A stretch of 24,674 bases of DNA from RGIG9041 sp045612565 (GTDB taxonomy: Bacteria; Bacillota; Clostridia; Oscillospirales; QAKW01). The notes under the pieces were generated by a model that ran no database searches, was not told where the DNA came from, and saw only the letters and a list, made by a program, of their open reading frames with translations. Made by a program: the position numbers and the translations under genes. The DNA lies in the NCBI GenBank assembly GCA_045612565.1, contig JAZKZG010000036.1, forward strand, positions 1 through 24,674. Direction: 5' to 3'. Shown piece by piece: positions 13,048 through 22,044 of this stretch (positions are counted from its first letter, which is position 1; every line of letters begins with the position of its first letter).

Positions 13048-14601
13048 TTATTTAGCATAGTCGATTGCACGGTTTTCTCTGATGAGGTGAACCTTGATCT
13101 GACCGGGGTACTCAAGTTCGTTTTCAATCTTTTTACAGATATCGTGTGATAAAAGTACCATCTGGTCATCGTTTACAGCGGTGGGGTTAACCATAATTCT
13201 GATTTCACGTCCTGCCTGGATTGCGTATGTTTTTTCTACGCCGTCAAACGAATTTGCAATCTCTTCGAGTTTTTCAAGACGTTTGATATAGTTTTCGAGG
13301 TTTTCGCGACGTGCACCAGGACGTGCTGCCGAAATTGCGTCGGCTGCCTGAACAAGAGCGGCAATGTTTGTCTTTGCTTCAACTTCGCCGTGGTGTGCCT
13401 CGATTGCGTGGATAACGCCCTGTGACTCTTTATATTTTTTTGCAATGTCCACACCGATTGAAATGTGTGAGCCTTCCATTTCAAAGTCAACGCTCTTACC
13501 GATATCGTGGAGAAGACCTGCACGTTTGGCAAGGTTTACGTCTTCGCCCATTTCGGCAGCGATAATGCCACAAAGCTGAGCTACTTCGATTGAGTGGTTA
13601 AGGACATTCTGTCCGTAACTTGTACGGTATTTTAAGCGACCGAGCAATTTGACAATTTCGGGATGCAGACCGTGAACCCCTGCCTCGAACACTGCACGTT
13701 CGCCTTCTTTTTTGATTGTAACATCAAGGTCGCGCTTAACTTTTTCAACTGTTTCTTCGATGCGTGAAGGATGAATACGTCCGTCGGAAATGAGTTTTTC
13801 GAGTGTGAGACGTGCAACCTCACGGCGTATCGGGTCAAAGCTCGAAAGTGTGATCGCTTCGGGTGTGTCATCAATAATAAGGTCAACACCTGTGATTGTT
13901 TCGAGTGAGCGGATATTTCTACCCTCACGACCGATGATGCGACCTTTCATTTCGTCACTGGGAAGGGCAACAACCGAAACGGTTGATTCAACCACATGGT
14001 CAGCCGCACATTTCTGAATGGCGAGTGACAGGAGGTTACGTGCCTTCTCATCGGCGTTTTCTTTGTAGCGTGCTTCGTACTCCGACATTTTAACTGCATA
14101 GTCGTGAGTGAGTTGTGTTTCGACCTCGTGCAAAAGTTCTGCTTTTGCCGCGTCAGCTGTGTAACCCGAGATACGTTCGAGAACCGAAAGCTGTGTGCGT
14201 TTTACTTCTTCAACTTCGGTCTGTGTCTCTTCGAGTTTTTTGATTTTCTCGTTAAGAATTTCTTCTTTTTTGTCGAGATTATCATACTTTTTATCAAGCG
14301 ATTCTTCGCGTTGTTGCAGACGTTTTTCCTGTCTTGTTACCTCCAAGCGACGTTCCTTGAGTTCTTGCTCCTGTTCTGTTCTTTCTTTGTGGAGTTGTTC
14401 TTTTCCTTCAAGGACTGCCTCTTTTTTCTTTGTGTTAGCTGTTTTTATAGCCTCGTTTATTATTCTTGTAGCTTCCGCCTGAGCAGAGCCAATCTGCTTT
14501 TCGGAAACGGCCTTTCTATAAAAGAAGCCTAATATAAACGCAATAAATCCGGTAACAAGGGCGGCCGCAACAATGATAATAACTGCAATGTGTAACTGCA
14601 T
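13048..14601 (-). CDS. rny: Ribonuclease Y
   Basis: This 517-residue membrane-anchored endoribonuclease starts general mRNA decay in Bacillota. Order of parts: an N-terminal membrane segment (about 4-27), a long charged coiled coil (about 30-180), a KH RNA-binding domain (about 207-270, GREG loop at 224-227) and an HD metal-dependent nuclease domain (LLHDIGKS, H365-D366, then EAHHGE near 401-406). The C-terminal VHLIRENRAIDYAK is the usual family end. Length is normal (about 510-520). GGGAGGA precedes the ATG at 14601, and a perfect promoter lies at 14652-14680. It is monocistronic and ends at a shared terminator. Confidence 0.98.
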   Translation of the reverse strand: MQLHIAVIIIVAAALVTGFIAFILGFFYRKAVSEKQIGSAQAEATRIINEAIKTANTKKKEAVLEGKEQLHKERTEQEQELKERRLEVTRQEKRLQQREESLDKKYDNLDKKEEILNEKIKKLEETQTEVEEVKRTQLSVLERISGYTADAAKAELLHEVETQLTHDYAVKMSEYEARYKENADEKARNLLSLAIQKCAADHVVESTVSVVALPSDEMKGRIIGREGRNIRSLETITGVDLIIDDTPEAITLSSFDPIRREVARLTLEKLISDGRIHPSRIEETVEKVKRDLDVTIKKEGERAVFEAGVHGLHPEIVKLLGRLKYRTSYGQNVLNHSIEVAQLCGIIAAEMGEDVNLAKRAGLLHDIGKSVDFEMEGSHISIGVDIAKKYKESQGVIHAIEAHHGEVEAKTNIAALVQAADAISAARPGARRENLENYIKRLEKLEEIANSFDGVEKTYAIQAGREIRIMVNPTAVNDDQMVLLSHDICKKIENELEYPGQIKVHLIRENRAIDYAK

Positions 14602-14651
14602 AGTGTCATGTTCCTCCCTTTATGAATTTATATAAATATACACCATTGTCA

Positions 14652-14680
14652 ATTATACTACTTTATTTAATACGTGTCAA
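14652..14680 (-). promoter_or_regulatory. Perfect-consensus promoter of rny
   Basis: On the minus strand TTGACA (14680-14675) and TATAAT (14657-14652) are 17 bp apart. The start near 14645 gives a leader of about 44 nt. Confidence 0.88.
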
Positions 14681-14733
14681 GTGTGGGTATTTAATATTTC
14701 TATAAAATCACTATAGTAAAATCAATAAATATA

Positions 14734-14742
14734 TGTTATAAT
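14734..14742 (+). promoter_or_regulatory. Extended -10 promoter of the ftsK operon
   Basis: TGTTATAAT is a full extended -10 (TG-N-TATAAT). No good -35 is present at 17 bp, which is acceptable for an extended -10 element. The start near 14749 precedes the AAGGGTG ribosome binding site at 14762-14768. Confidence 0.65.
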
Positions 14743-14773
14743 AAATAATTACAAAGGATTTAAGGGTGATAAT

Positions 14774-17188
14774 ATGGCAAACAAAACCACTTCAAATAAA
14801 AATAAAACTACAACGAAAAAAAACACAACGGCTCCCACCGGCAACTATAAACCGCCGGCAAAAAAACCGATGCGGCGTGAGGTGAAAGACAGCGTTATTG
14901 CGGTAGTATCATTTGCACTGACGCTTATATTGGTGCTGTCTGTTTACATAAATGCACTCGGACCGTTTGGCAATATTGTTCACAAAGTATTACACTGGAT
15001 GTTCGGTTTTACTTCGTGGCTTTTGCCGTTATTTACACTGTGGCTTGGTATAACACTTTTAAAGCAGGAACATCATGTTTCAACACGCGCAAAACTCATA
15101 ACGGGCTTTGTACTCGCGTTGTCGATATCGGGTATTTGCTATTTGTTTGAGCCGAATGAATTTTTTGAGTTTTCTACATTCTTTAAAGAGGCAATCATAT
15201 CAATGCCAACCCGTGCGGGTGGTGTTTTAGGCGGCATTTTTGCGTTTCCGCTTATATGCCTTATGACAAAAATCGGATTCTCGATTATTGTTATTGCCGC
15301 AATGATCATATCGACGCTTACATTTTTTGATATCACTTTATATCAGGCGTGGCTTAAAGTTTCGGAGATGTTTGAGTCAGAAAATGATGAACAGGACGAA
15401 ACTCCCGTTGTAAAACCACAGATAGTGGATTCGAAACGCAAAAAGAAAATCGATGTTTTTGTGGATGACGAGCCTGTATCCGAACCTGAGCCGGAACCCG
15501 AAATTGTAATAGACGGCGACGATGTGGAAATTAAACCGTTTACAAGCATCCCGCTTTTTGTTCACGATGATGTTGACCCCAATGAATATCTAACAACGGC
15601 TGATTTACCCCCTGCAAAAGACGACGATATTCCGTTTGAAATAAAAACCGATGCCGTAACACCGAAAAAACACACCAAAAAAGAACCCGAAAAAGAGCCC
15701 GAAAAAGAGCCTGAACAACAGGCAATGTACATTTTTCCGCCAAAGAGTCTGCTTGAAACTCCAAAGGCTACAGGTGGCATATCACGCACCGAGATTTTAC
15801 AGACAGAACAGAAACTTATTCAGACACTCAAAGACTTTGGTATTGATGCAACAACTGTCGGTGCCGCGGTAGGACCCATTGTTACCCGCTATGAAATAGC
15901 GCCAAGCAAAGGTGTGCGTGTTTCAAAAATCACATCGTTGGCCGACGATATTGCGCTGTCTCTTGCGGCAACCTCAATAAGAATTGAGGCACCAATACCC
16001 GGTAAAGCGGCGGTTGGTATTGAGGTGCCTAACAAAAACAAATCGACTGTATTTATAAAAGAATTACTTGACTCCGACGATTTTGTAAACGCAAAAAATC
16101 CGCTGACAGTTGCTCTTGGTAAAGATATTTCGGGCAACCTTGTATTCGGAGATTTGTCGGATATGCCCCATCTTCTTGTTGCGGGTGCAACAGGCTCGGG
16201 TAAATCGGTTTGTATCAATACAATCCTCATTTCGCTTTTGTATAAGGCGTCTCCCGAGGATGTAAAACTCATACTTATCGACCCCAAAGTTGTTGAACTT
16301 GAAGTTTATAATAAAATTCCGCATCTAATTGTACCTGTTGTGTCAAACGCCAAAAAGGCGGCAGGTGCACTTCAGTGGGCGGTTAATGAAATGGAGCGCC
16401 GTTACAGTATGTTCTCGGCATACGGCGTACGTAATATAAAAGGGTATAACGAGCACGTTACCAAGACAGGCGAACACGAAAAAATGCCGCAGATAGTAAT
16501 TGTTGTTGACGAACTTGCCGATCTTATGATGGTATGTGCAAAAGAGGTAGAGGACTATATTGTGCGTCTTTGCCAAAAAGCACGTGCGGCAGGTATTTAT
16601 CTCATTATTGCAACACAAAGACCTTCGGTTAACGTTGTTACAGGTCTTATTAAAGCAAACGTACCCTCTCGAATTGCGTTTGCTGTTACCTCACAGATTG
16701 ACTCGCGCGTTATACTCGATGCGTCAGGTGCTGAAAAACTGCTTGGTAAAGGTGATATGCTGTTTAAGGGCAGAACAATGGGCTCACCTCTTCGTATACA
16801 GTGCTGTTTTGTAAGTGACCCCGAGGTTGAGGCGGTTGTAAATCACATCATCGAATATTCGGGCGATGTTTGCTATGACGAAAGTGCAAACGAGGCAATG
16901 GAAAACTATTCAAAACAGGATAATGCCGCAAAGCCGAGTGCTTCTGACAATGATGGTGACGGTGTGGACGATATGTTCTGGGAGGCTGTTGAATTTGTAA
17001 TCGAGACAGGCAAGGCTTCTACCTCGAATTTACAGCGCAAATTTAAGCTCGGTTATGCAAGAGCGGCACGTATTGTTGATACTATGGAAGAAAAAGGCAT
17101 AATCGGCCCATATGAAGGCGCAAAACCGCGTCAGGTCATTATGACAATGGCAGAATATCAGGAAATGATGGTTAAGAGAGAAGACTGA
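14774..17188 (+). CDS. ftsK: FtsK/SpoIIIE DNA translocase
   Basis: This 804-residue septal DNA pump moves chromosome through the closing division (or sporulation) septum. The N-terminus is a basic tail followed by about four membrane segments (roughly 35-190). A charged linker (about 195-335) contains a Lys-Glu-Pro repeat (KEPEKEPEKEPE). The motor has Walker A GATGSGKS at about 472-479 and Walker B VVDELADLMM near 577. The C-terminal gamma winged helix (about 735-800) has FKLGYARAARIVDTME, which reads KOPS/SRS-type sequences. Length is normal. An oddity is DNDGDGVDD (725-733) between motor and gamma. The stop overlaps the next gene's ATG (TGATG), so the response regulator is translationally coupled. 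It could be named spoIIIE; which of the two roles it has cannot be told. Confidence 0.97.
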   Translation: MANKTTSNKNKTTTKKNTTAPTGNYKPPAKKPMRREVKDSVIAVVSFALTLILVLSVYINALGPFGNIVHKVLHWMFGFTSWLLPLFTLWLGITLLKQEHHVSTRAKLITGFVLALSISGICYLFEPNEFFEFSTFFKEAIISMPTRAGGVLGGIFAFPLICLMTKIGFSIIVIAAMIISTLTFFDITLYQAWLKVSEMFESENDEQDETPVVKPQIVDSKRKKKIDVFVDDEPVSEPEPEPEIVIDGDDVEIKPFTSIPLFVHDDVDPNEYLTTADLPPAKDDDIPFEIKTDAVTPKKHTKKEPEKEPEKEPEQQAMYIFPPKSLLETPKATGGISRTEILQTEQKLIQTLKDFGIDATTVGAAVGPIVTRYEIAPSKGVRVSKITSLADDIALSLAATSIRIEAPIPGKAAVGIEVPNKNKSTVFIKELLDSDDFVNAKNPLTVALGKDISGNLVFGDLSDMPHLLVAGATGSGKSVCINTILISLLYKASPEDVKLILIDPKVVELEVYNKIPHLIVPVVSNAKKAAGALQWAVNEMERRYSMFSAYGVRNIKGYNEHVTKTGEHEKMPQIVIVVDELADLMMVCAKEVEDYIVRLCQKARAAGIYLIIATQRPSVNVVTGLIKANVPSRIAFAVTSQIDSRVILDASGAEKLLGKGDMLFKGRTMGSPLRIQCCFVSDPEVEAVVNHIIEYSGDVCYDESANEAMENYSKQDNAAKPSASDNDGDGVDDMFWEAVEFVIETGKASTSNLQRKFKLGYARAARIVDTMEEKGIIGPYEGAKPRQVIMTMAEYQEMMVKRED

Positions 17189-17865
17189 TGAAAAGAATAT
17201 TTATTCTTGAAGACGATACAAATATTTCATCAATAATTGAGTTCAATGTTAAAGCATCGGGTTTTGAGGCAGAGTGTGAAAGCGACGGAAAAACGGGACT
17301 TTTGCGTTTGCTCGAAGGCGGGTTTGATCTTTTGATACTTGATGTGATGCTGCCGTCAATGAGCGGATTTGAGGTTTTAAAAGAACTGAGAAAAACCTCG
17401 GATATTCCCGTTATAATACTCAGTGCACGTGACGCCGAAGACGATAAACTGGAAGGTCTTTCGCTTATGGCAGACGACTATATGACAAAGCCGTTTTCGA
17501 TAAAAGAACTGATTGCCCGTATAAAAGTTAACCTTGCAAGGTGCGAAAAAAGTGGAAAAACCGACAGCGTTCTTGTTGCGGGTGACATAAGCGTTGACAG
17601 TCAGACTTTTGCTGTTTCTAAAAACGGCAATGACATTGCTGTTTCAAAAAAAGAGGCGCAGATACTTATTCTGTTGTTTAAAAACCGCGGTAAAATCCTC
17701 TCGCGTGAGGATATTTTGGAAAAAGTATGGGGATATAACGGATATCTCGGTGATACCCATACGGTTGACGTTGCAATAGGCAGACTCCGTGCCAAAATTG
17801 AAGATACGCCGTCGGAACCTAAAGTTATTTTGAGCCGCCGCGGCGCAGGGTATTATGTAATATGA
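17188..17865 (+). CDS. OmpR/PhoB-family response regulator
   Basis: This 225-residue protein has a receiver domain (1-115) with acidic pocket E8-D9, phospho-acceptor D52 (LLILDVMLP), switch residue S79 and invariant K101 (TKPFS). A winged-helix DNA-binding domain follows (about 128-225), with VSKKEAQILILLFKNRGKI and DTHTVDVAIGRLRAKIED. It is the partner of the histidine kinase that overlaps its last four bases. Its start overlaps the ftsK stop by one base. Targets are unknown. Confidence 0.96.
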   Translation: MKRIFILEDDTNISSIIEFNVKASGFEAECESDGKTGLLRLLEGGFDLLILDVMLPSMSGFEVLKELRKTSDIPVIILSARDAEDDKLEGLSLMADDYMTKPFSIKELIARIKVNLARCEKSGKTDSVLVAGDISVDSQTFAVSKNGNDIAVSKKEAQILILLFKNRGKILSREDILEKVWGYNGYLGDTHTVDVAIGRLRAKIEDTPSEPKVILSRRGAGYYVI

Positions 17866-19208
17866 AACGTATTCGTACAAAATTTAATGCCGCAATGGTT
17901 ATGCTTGCGGCATTTGTGCTGACTTTTGCGGGAATTGTGCTTATAGTAAACATAACCATTAACTACAGGCGGGGGTTTTATGCCGATATTCAGCCTGTTT
18001 TGCAATCGGAACAACTGCTTGGTTGTACCGATGCCGATTCAATTTGTAAATATCTTGATGGTAAATGGCAGTCGATAAATTCGGATACCGACAAAAACTA
18101 TTTTATCTTTAAAGACGGTACACTCATAAAAAGTTATAAGTCGGGCGGAAGTCTTAAACACACCGATAACCTTAACCTTTTGCTCGTTGGCAAAAAGCCA
18201 AAAGAAGCAGAACTGTTTTCGGGTGCGCTTGACTACGGCGCTATAACAGATGGCGGATTTGTCGTGTATGTCTGCGATACGATGAGTGTTTTGCACTCGC
18301 AGATAGGCGAAATATCGTGGCTGTTGATACAGGCACTAACTCTGGGTGTTCTGCTCGGTGCAATACTAAGTTTTATTATTTCAAAACGTCTTACCGCGTC
18401 AATACGCGCCCTTGAAGATGGGGCGTCACGTATGGCAGACGGAGATTTTTCGCCTATAAACGTACCTTCAGATGACGAGATGGGAAGACTTTGTACCGTA
18501 CTCAACGATATGGGTGCGCAGATACAAAAGGATTATGATGAATTCGAACGCGAAGAAAAAAGCCGTCGTGAGTTTATTGCAAACGCATCGCACGAACTGA
18601 AAACACCGCTGACTGTAATAAAAAGTTATAGTCAGACTCTTGAACAGATGGACGTTGACGATGCTACGCGTCATAAGTTTTTGTCAATAATAGACAGCGA
18701 GGTTGACCGTATGACAACCGCCGTGTCGCAACTGCTTGAACTTTCGAAACTCGAAGCGAAAACGAGCGGGGATGCGGTTGAAATCGACCTTTATCTTATG
18801 TGTAAAAAAATTGCCGACAGCCTTGAAATGAAAATAAAAAACAATGATATTTCATTTTCAATAAACGGAAACGGTGCTATTGTTGCCGATTATCAAAAAA
18901 CATATACCATTGTATCAAACCTTATTGAAAATGCTGTCAAATATACAAATCACGGCGGCAACATCACAATTGACATAAACACAAACCGTGTTGATATTAC
19001 AAACACAGGCGCAGGAATTGAAGAGGATGACATAAAGCATATTTTCGAGCGCTTTTACCGCGCCGATAAATCGCGAAACAGACAAACAGGCGGCACAGGC
19101 CTTGGCCTTGCGATTGCAAAAGAATGTGCCGACAGCATCGGCGCCACTATTACTGCAACAAGCATACCAAATCAAAATACAACATTTATGGTAGAATTTA
19201 ATGGATAG
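17862..19208 (+). CDS. Sensor histidine kinase
   Basis: This 448-residue membrane kinase has TM1 at about 10-34 and an extracytoplasmic sensor region of about 115 residues (34-150) with no family I recognise. TM2 is at about 151-174 and a HAMP linker at about 175-225. The HisKA domain has H244 in NASHELKTPL. In the ATPase domain are an N-box (NLIENAVKYT, N357), a G1-like box (TNTGAGI, 380-386) and a G2 box (GGTGLGLAIAK, about 410-420). It phosphorylates the response regulator just upstream. Its ATG overlaps that gene (ATGA), and its 3' end overlaps the SLOG gene by eight bases. Confidence 0.96.
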   Translation: MKRIRTKFNAAMVMLAAFVLTFAGIVLIVNITINYRRGFYADIQPVLQSEQLLGCTDADSICKYLDGKWQSINSDTDKNYFIFKDGTLIKSYKSGGSLKHTDNLNLLLVGKKPKEAELFSGALDYGAITDGGFVVYVCDTMSVLHSQIGEISWLLIQALTLGVLLGAILSFIISKRLTASIRALEDGASRMADGDFSPINVPSDDEMGRLCTVLNDMGAQIQKDYDEFEREEKSRREFIANASHELKTPLTVIKSYSQTLEQMDVDDATRHKFLSIIDSEVDRMTTAVSQLLELSKLEAKTSGDAVEIDLYLMCKKIADSLEMKIKNNDISFSINGNGAIVADYQKTYTIVSNLIENAVKYTNHGGNITIDINTNRVDITNTGAGIEEDDIKHIFERFYRADKSRNRQTGGTGLGLAIAKECADSIGATITATSIPNQNTTFMVEFNG

Positions 19209-19668
19209 AGATACAACTTGTTTTTTTACGGGTCATCGCGAAATACCCGACCACAGATACAAAGAAATATATAATCAGACGGTCGACCTTATTAAGATGC
19301 TGTACCGCGAGGGCATAAAAACATTCGTGTGCGGCGGTGCGGTGGGTTTTGATACACTTGCGGCAAAGGCTGTTCTTGAGGTACGCGAACTTCTTGATAT
19401 AAAACTGCATCTTGTACTTCCCTGTGCAACACAGAGTGACTATTTTACCCAAAGTCAGAAAGAAGATTATAAACAAATCCTTTACAGTTGCGACAGTTAC
19501 GAGACGCTTTTTGAACATTATGTCCGCGGATGTATGCATATGCGCAACAAAAAAATGGTAGAGATGTCTACGGTATGCATTGCCTATTGCCAGAAAAACA
19601 CAGGCGGCGCGGCATACACTGTAAAACAGGCTGTTTCAAACAATTTGCCGATATATTTTGTAAAATAG
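19201..19668 (+). CDS. SLOG/DUF1273-like (YpsA-type) protein
   Basis: This 155-residue cytoplasmic protein has a Rossmann-like fold. FTGHRE near the start and CGGAVGFDTLAAKAVLE (about 41-57) form the nucleotide-binding loops of the SLOG superfamily. QKNTGGAAYTVKQAV near the end is the other conserved block. SLOG proteins bind nucleotide-derived ligands, and B. subtilis YpsA is linked to cell division. The biochemical role is unproven. The ATG lies inside the end of the histidine kinase gene (8-bp overlap), so it is the last member of the ftsK-led operon. Confidence 0.85.
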   Translation: MDRDTTCFFTGHREIPDHRYKEIYNQTVDLIKMLYREGIKTFVCGGAVGFDTLAAKAVLEVRELLDIKLHLVLPCATQSDYFTQSQKEDYKQILYSCDSYETLFEHYVRGCMHMRNKKMVEMSTVCIAYCQKNTGGAAYTVKQAVSNNLPIYFVK

Positions 19669-19737
19669 ATCCATTTTGTTCATACTTTTTCCAAATTTTC
19701 GGTGTATACTTATAATAAACAAGGAGGGTTTTACCTT

Positions 19738-20937
19738 ATGACATACAATAACGACAATTTTTCATATTCGGGTTACACGGGCTACACACCGCCGCCAAAG
19801 CAACCTAAAAATAAATCGGGCATTGCAATAATTGCACTGTGCGCCGTAATCTCGCTTTTGGTGGGTGCAATCGGTGGATATTTGGGTGTAAAATATGCTT
19901 CTCAAGGCGGAGCGATAAACGGCGGAACCACTGTTATTTACACAGGAGTGACACTCAAAGATAAAGACGGCAACGATATTAAAAACACAATGTCGGTGGG
20001 CGAGGTGGCAACACTCGCTTCACCTTCGGTTGTTGAAATTACTACCGAGGCGGTTGCAACAGGCAGTTTTATGATGCAGTATGTAACAGAGGGTGCGGGT
20101 TCAGGCGTTATTATCACAAAAGACGGTTTTATTGCAACCAATCATCATGTTATCGCAGGTGCAACATCAATTTCGGTGCGTACTTCTGACGGAACAAGTT
20201 ACAAAGCAACGCTTGTTGGGTCAGACGAAAAAACCGACCTTGCCGTAATTAAAATCGATGCGAAAGATTTACCCGCGGCAGTAACCGGTGAATACGAAGA
20301 CTGCAAGGTGGGCGACACCGTTGTTGCAATCGGTAACCCGCTTGGCGAACTCGGCGGCACCGTTACTGACGGCATAATATCGGCGCTTGACCGTGATGTT
20401 ACAATCGACGGTAATATTATGAGCCTTATGCAGACAAATACAGCAATCAACCCCGGCAACTCGGGTGGCGGACTTTTTAATACAAGCGGTCAACTTATCG
20501 GCATCGTTAACGCAAAATCGTCGGGCGAGGGCATCGAGGGTCTTGGTTTTGCAATCCCGATAAACCTTGCAAACGAGGTTATATCTGATCTTATTGAGCA
20601 CGGATATGTGACAGGACGTGTTGAAACAGGCATTGAAGTTATTGAAATTTCAGACTTCCAGACCGCGATGTATTACCGTGTGCAGTCGGTAGGTCTTTAT
20701 GTTTACAGTGTGACCAAAGGCACCAATGCCGAGGCACAGGGACTTCTTTCGGGAGACCTTATCAAGTCGGTAAACGGTCAGGAAGTAAAAACCGAAGAAG
20801 ATTATACAAAAATTGTTGATAAACTCAAAATCGGCGATGAAATCACATTTGTTGTGACCCGCAGAAATAAAGATCATACGGTAAAAGTTACACTTGAAGA
20901 ATATAAACCGATATCGCAAGACTCACTGCAATTCTAA
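19738..20937 (+). CDS. HtrA/DegP-type serine protease (S1C, PDZ)
   Basis: This 399-residue membrane-anchored protease for envelope protein quality control has a short cytoplasmic, Pro- and Tyr-rich tail (1-27) and one membrane anchor (about 28-52). The trypsin-like domain has H137 (TNHHVI), D167 (KTDLAV) and S242 (NPGNSGG). One PDZ domain (about 300-392) contains GLLSGDLIKSVNG. The ATG at 19738 is chosen over an in-frame ATG at 19702 because AAGGAGGG (19721-19728) is correctly spaced before it. The gene is separated from the SLOG gene by 69 bp; TATAAT at 19711 lies too close to the RBS to be a sure promoter. No clear terminator follows. Confidence 0.95.
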   Translation: MTYNNDNFSYSGYTGYTPPPKQPKNKSGIAIIALCAVISLLVGAIGGYLGVKYASQGGAINGGTTVIYTGVTLKDKDGNDIKNTMSVGEVATLASPSVVEITTEAVATGSFMMQYVTEGAGSGVIITKDGFIATNHHVIAGATSISVRTSDGTSYKATLVGSDEKTDLAVIKIDAKDLPAAVTGEYEDCKVGDTVVAIGNPLGELGGTVTDGIISALDRDVTIDGNIMSLMQTNTAINPGNSGGGLFNTSGQLIGIVNAKSSGEGIEGLGFAIPINLANEVISDLIEHGYVTGRVETGIEVIEISDFQTAMYYRVQSVGLYVYSVTKGTNAEAQGLLSGDLIKSVNGQEVKTEEDYTKIVDKLKIGDEITFVVTRRNKDHTVKVTLEEYKPISQDSLQF

Positions 20938-21111
20938 TAAAATAAGCACCCCGAGATTTCGGGTAGAGAAGCATACATCCGCGGATTTTCTACAGGCGCA
21001 AAAATTGTTATTGAATCGGTGATGTCATAATCATTTAATGTTTATATAATTGACTTATCTTTTGGTGAGTTGTATAATTAAATATTATATATAATGGAAG
21101 GAAATACTAAA
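20938..21111. other. Intergenic region before the pfkB-like gene
   Basis: The region holds the promoter at 21050-21078 and a weak CCCGA/TCGGG hairpin (20949-20965) without a T-run, too poor to call a terminator. No riboswitch or small gene was recognised. Confidence 0.4.
21050..21078 (+). promoter_or_regulatory. Promoter of the pfkB-lipoprotein operon
   Basis: TTGACT (21050-21055) and TATAAT (21073-21078) have a 17-bp spacer. The start near 21085 precedes GAAGGA ahead of the ATG at 21112. Confidence 0.85.
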
Positions 21112-22044
21112 ATGATATATACAGTTACACTTAATCCTGCAATTGACAAAACCGTTGAGATTGACGGACTTTCACTCGGTAACGTAAACAGAATTTCGGC
21201 TCTTCGTGCCGATGCGGGCGGTAAGGGTATCAATGTTTCAAAGGTTGTTGCAACTCTTTCGGGAAACAGCGTGGCTCACGGTATTATCGGAGGCTCAGGC
21301 GGTCAGATGATTAAAAAAACGCTTGAGGATATGGGCATAAAGACCGATTTTGTTGAGGTTGATGCCGAAACTCGTGTGAATATGAAAATTATCGACACAA
21401 AAAATCACTGTAACACCGACATAAACGAGCCGGGTTCACCTGTTAACGCAGATATCATAAAAGAGGTTGAGAAGAAACTTTCAAGTTCACTAAAACCGGG
21501 CGATATTGCAGTTTTGGCAGGTAGCGTACCAAAAGGTGCAACAGCCGATATCTACGGCAGACTTGTTCGCCTTTGCAACGCCTGTGAAGCACGTGCCGTG
21601 CTTGATGTTGACGGTGCACTTATGGCTCCCGGTCTTGCGGCAAAGCCATATCTTATAAAACCGAATATTGACGAACTTTCACGTCTTTGCGGTTCTGAAC
21701 TTAAAACTCCCAAAGATTGTATTGTTCCAATAAAGAAACTTCTTGCAGACGGTATCGAAAAGGTTGTTGTGTCGCTCGGCGGCGACGGAGCTATTTTTGC
21801 CGATAATGATGCAATCTATCACGCACACCCTGTTAAAGTGAATGTTCGTTCGACAGTCGGCGCGGGTGATTCGATGGTTGCGGCAATCTGTGTATCGCTT
21901 GACCGTAACGCATCTATTCAGGATACAATGGCTCTTGCAATTGCAACAAGCGCGGCGAACGTAACCTGCAGCGGCACTCAGGCGGCTGAGTGGGATATTA
22001 TCGAGCCGCTTATCAAACAGGTATCTTGGGAGAAAATTGTATGA
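21112..22044 (+). CDS. pfkB: PfkB-family sugar-phosphate kinase (1-phosphofructokinase type)
   Basis: This 310-residue cytoplasmic kinase phosphorylates a sugar phosphate, most likely fructose 1-phosphate or tagatose 6-phosphate to the bisphosphate. It begins with the subfamily start MIYTVTLNPAIDKTVEI. DAGGKGINVSKV (34-45) is PfkB signature 1, GSVPKG is at 137-142, and GAGDS (250-254) carries the catalytic base D253 in signature 2. The ATG at 21112 is preferred to 21094 because GGAAGGA sits between them. No fructose PTS genes are adjacent, so the exact substrate is open. Its stop overlaps the next gene's ATG (ATGA). Confidence 0.92.
   Translation: MIYTVTLNPAIDKTVEIDGLSLGNVNRISALRADAGGKGINVSKVVATLSGNSVAHGIIGGSGGQMIKKTLEDMGIKTDFVEVDAETRVNMKIIDTKNHCNTDINEPGSPVNADIIKEVEKKLSSSLKPGDIAVLAGSVPKGATADIYGRLVRLCNACEARAVLDVDGALMAPGLAAKPYLIKPNIDELSRLCGSELKTPKDCIVPIKKLLADGIEKVVVSLGGDGAIFADNDAIYHAHPVKVNVRSTVGAGDSMVAAICVSLDRNASIQDTMALAIATSAANVTCSGTQAAEWDIIEPLIKQVSWEKIV

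Noticed and set aside
14104..14532. 142-residue plus-strand frame opposite rny
   Set aside because: It is the antisense of the RNase Y coiled coil, Phe/Leu-rich because of Glu/Lys codons on the other strand; no RBS or promoter.
20949..20965. Terminator after the HtrA gene
   Set aside because: The CCCGA/TCGGG stem is only about 5 bp and has no T-run.
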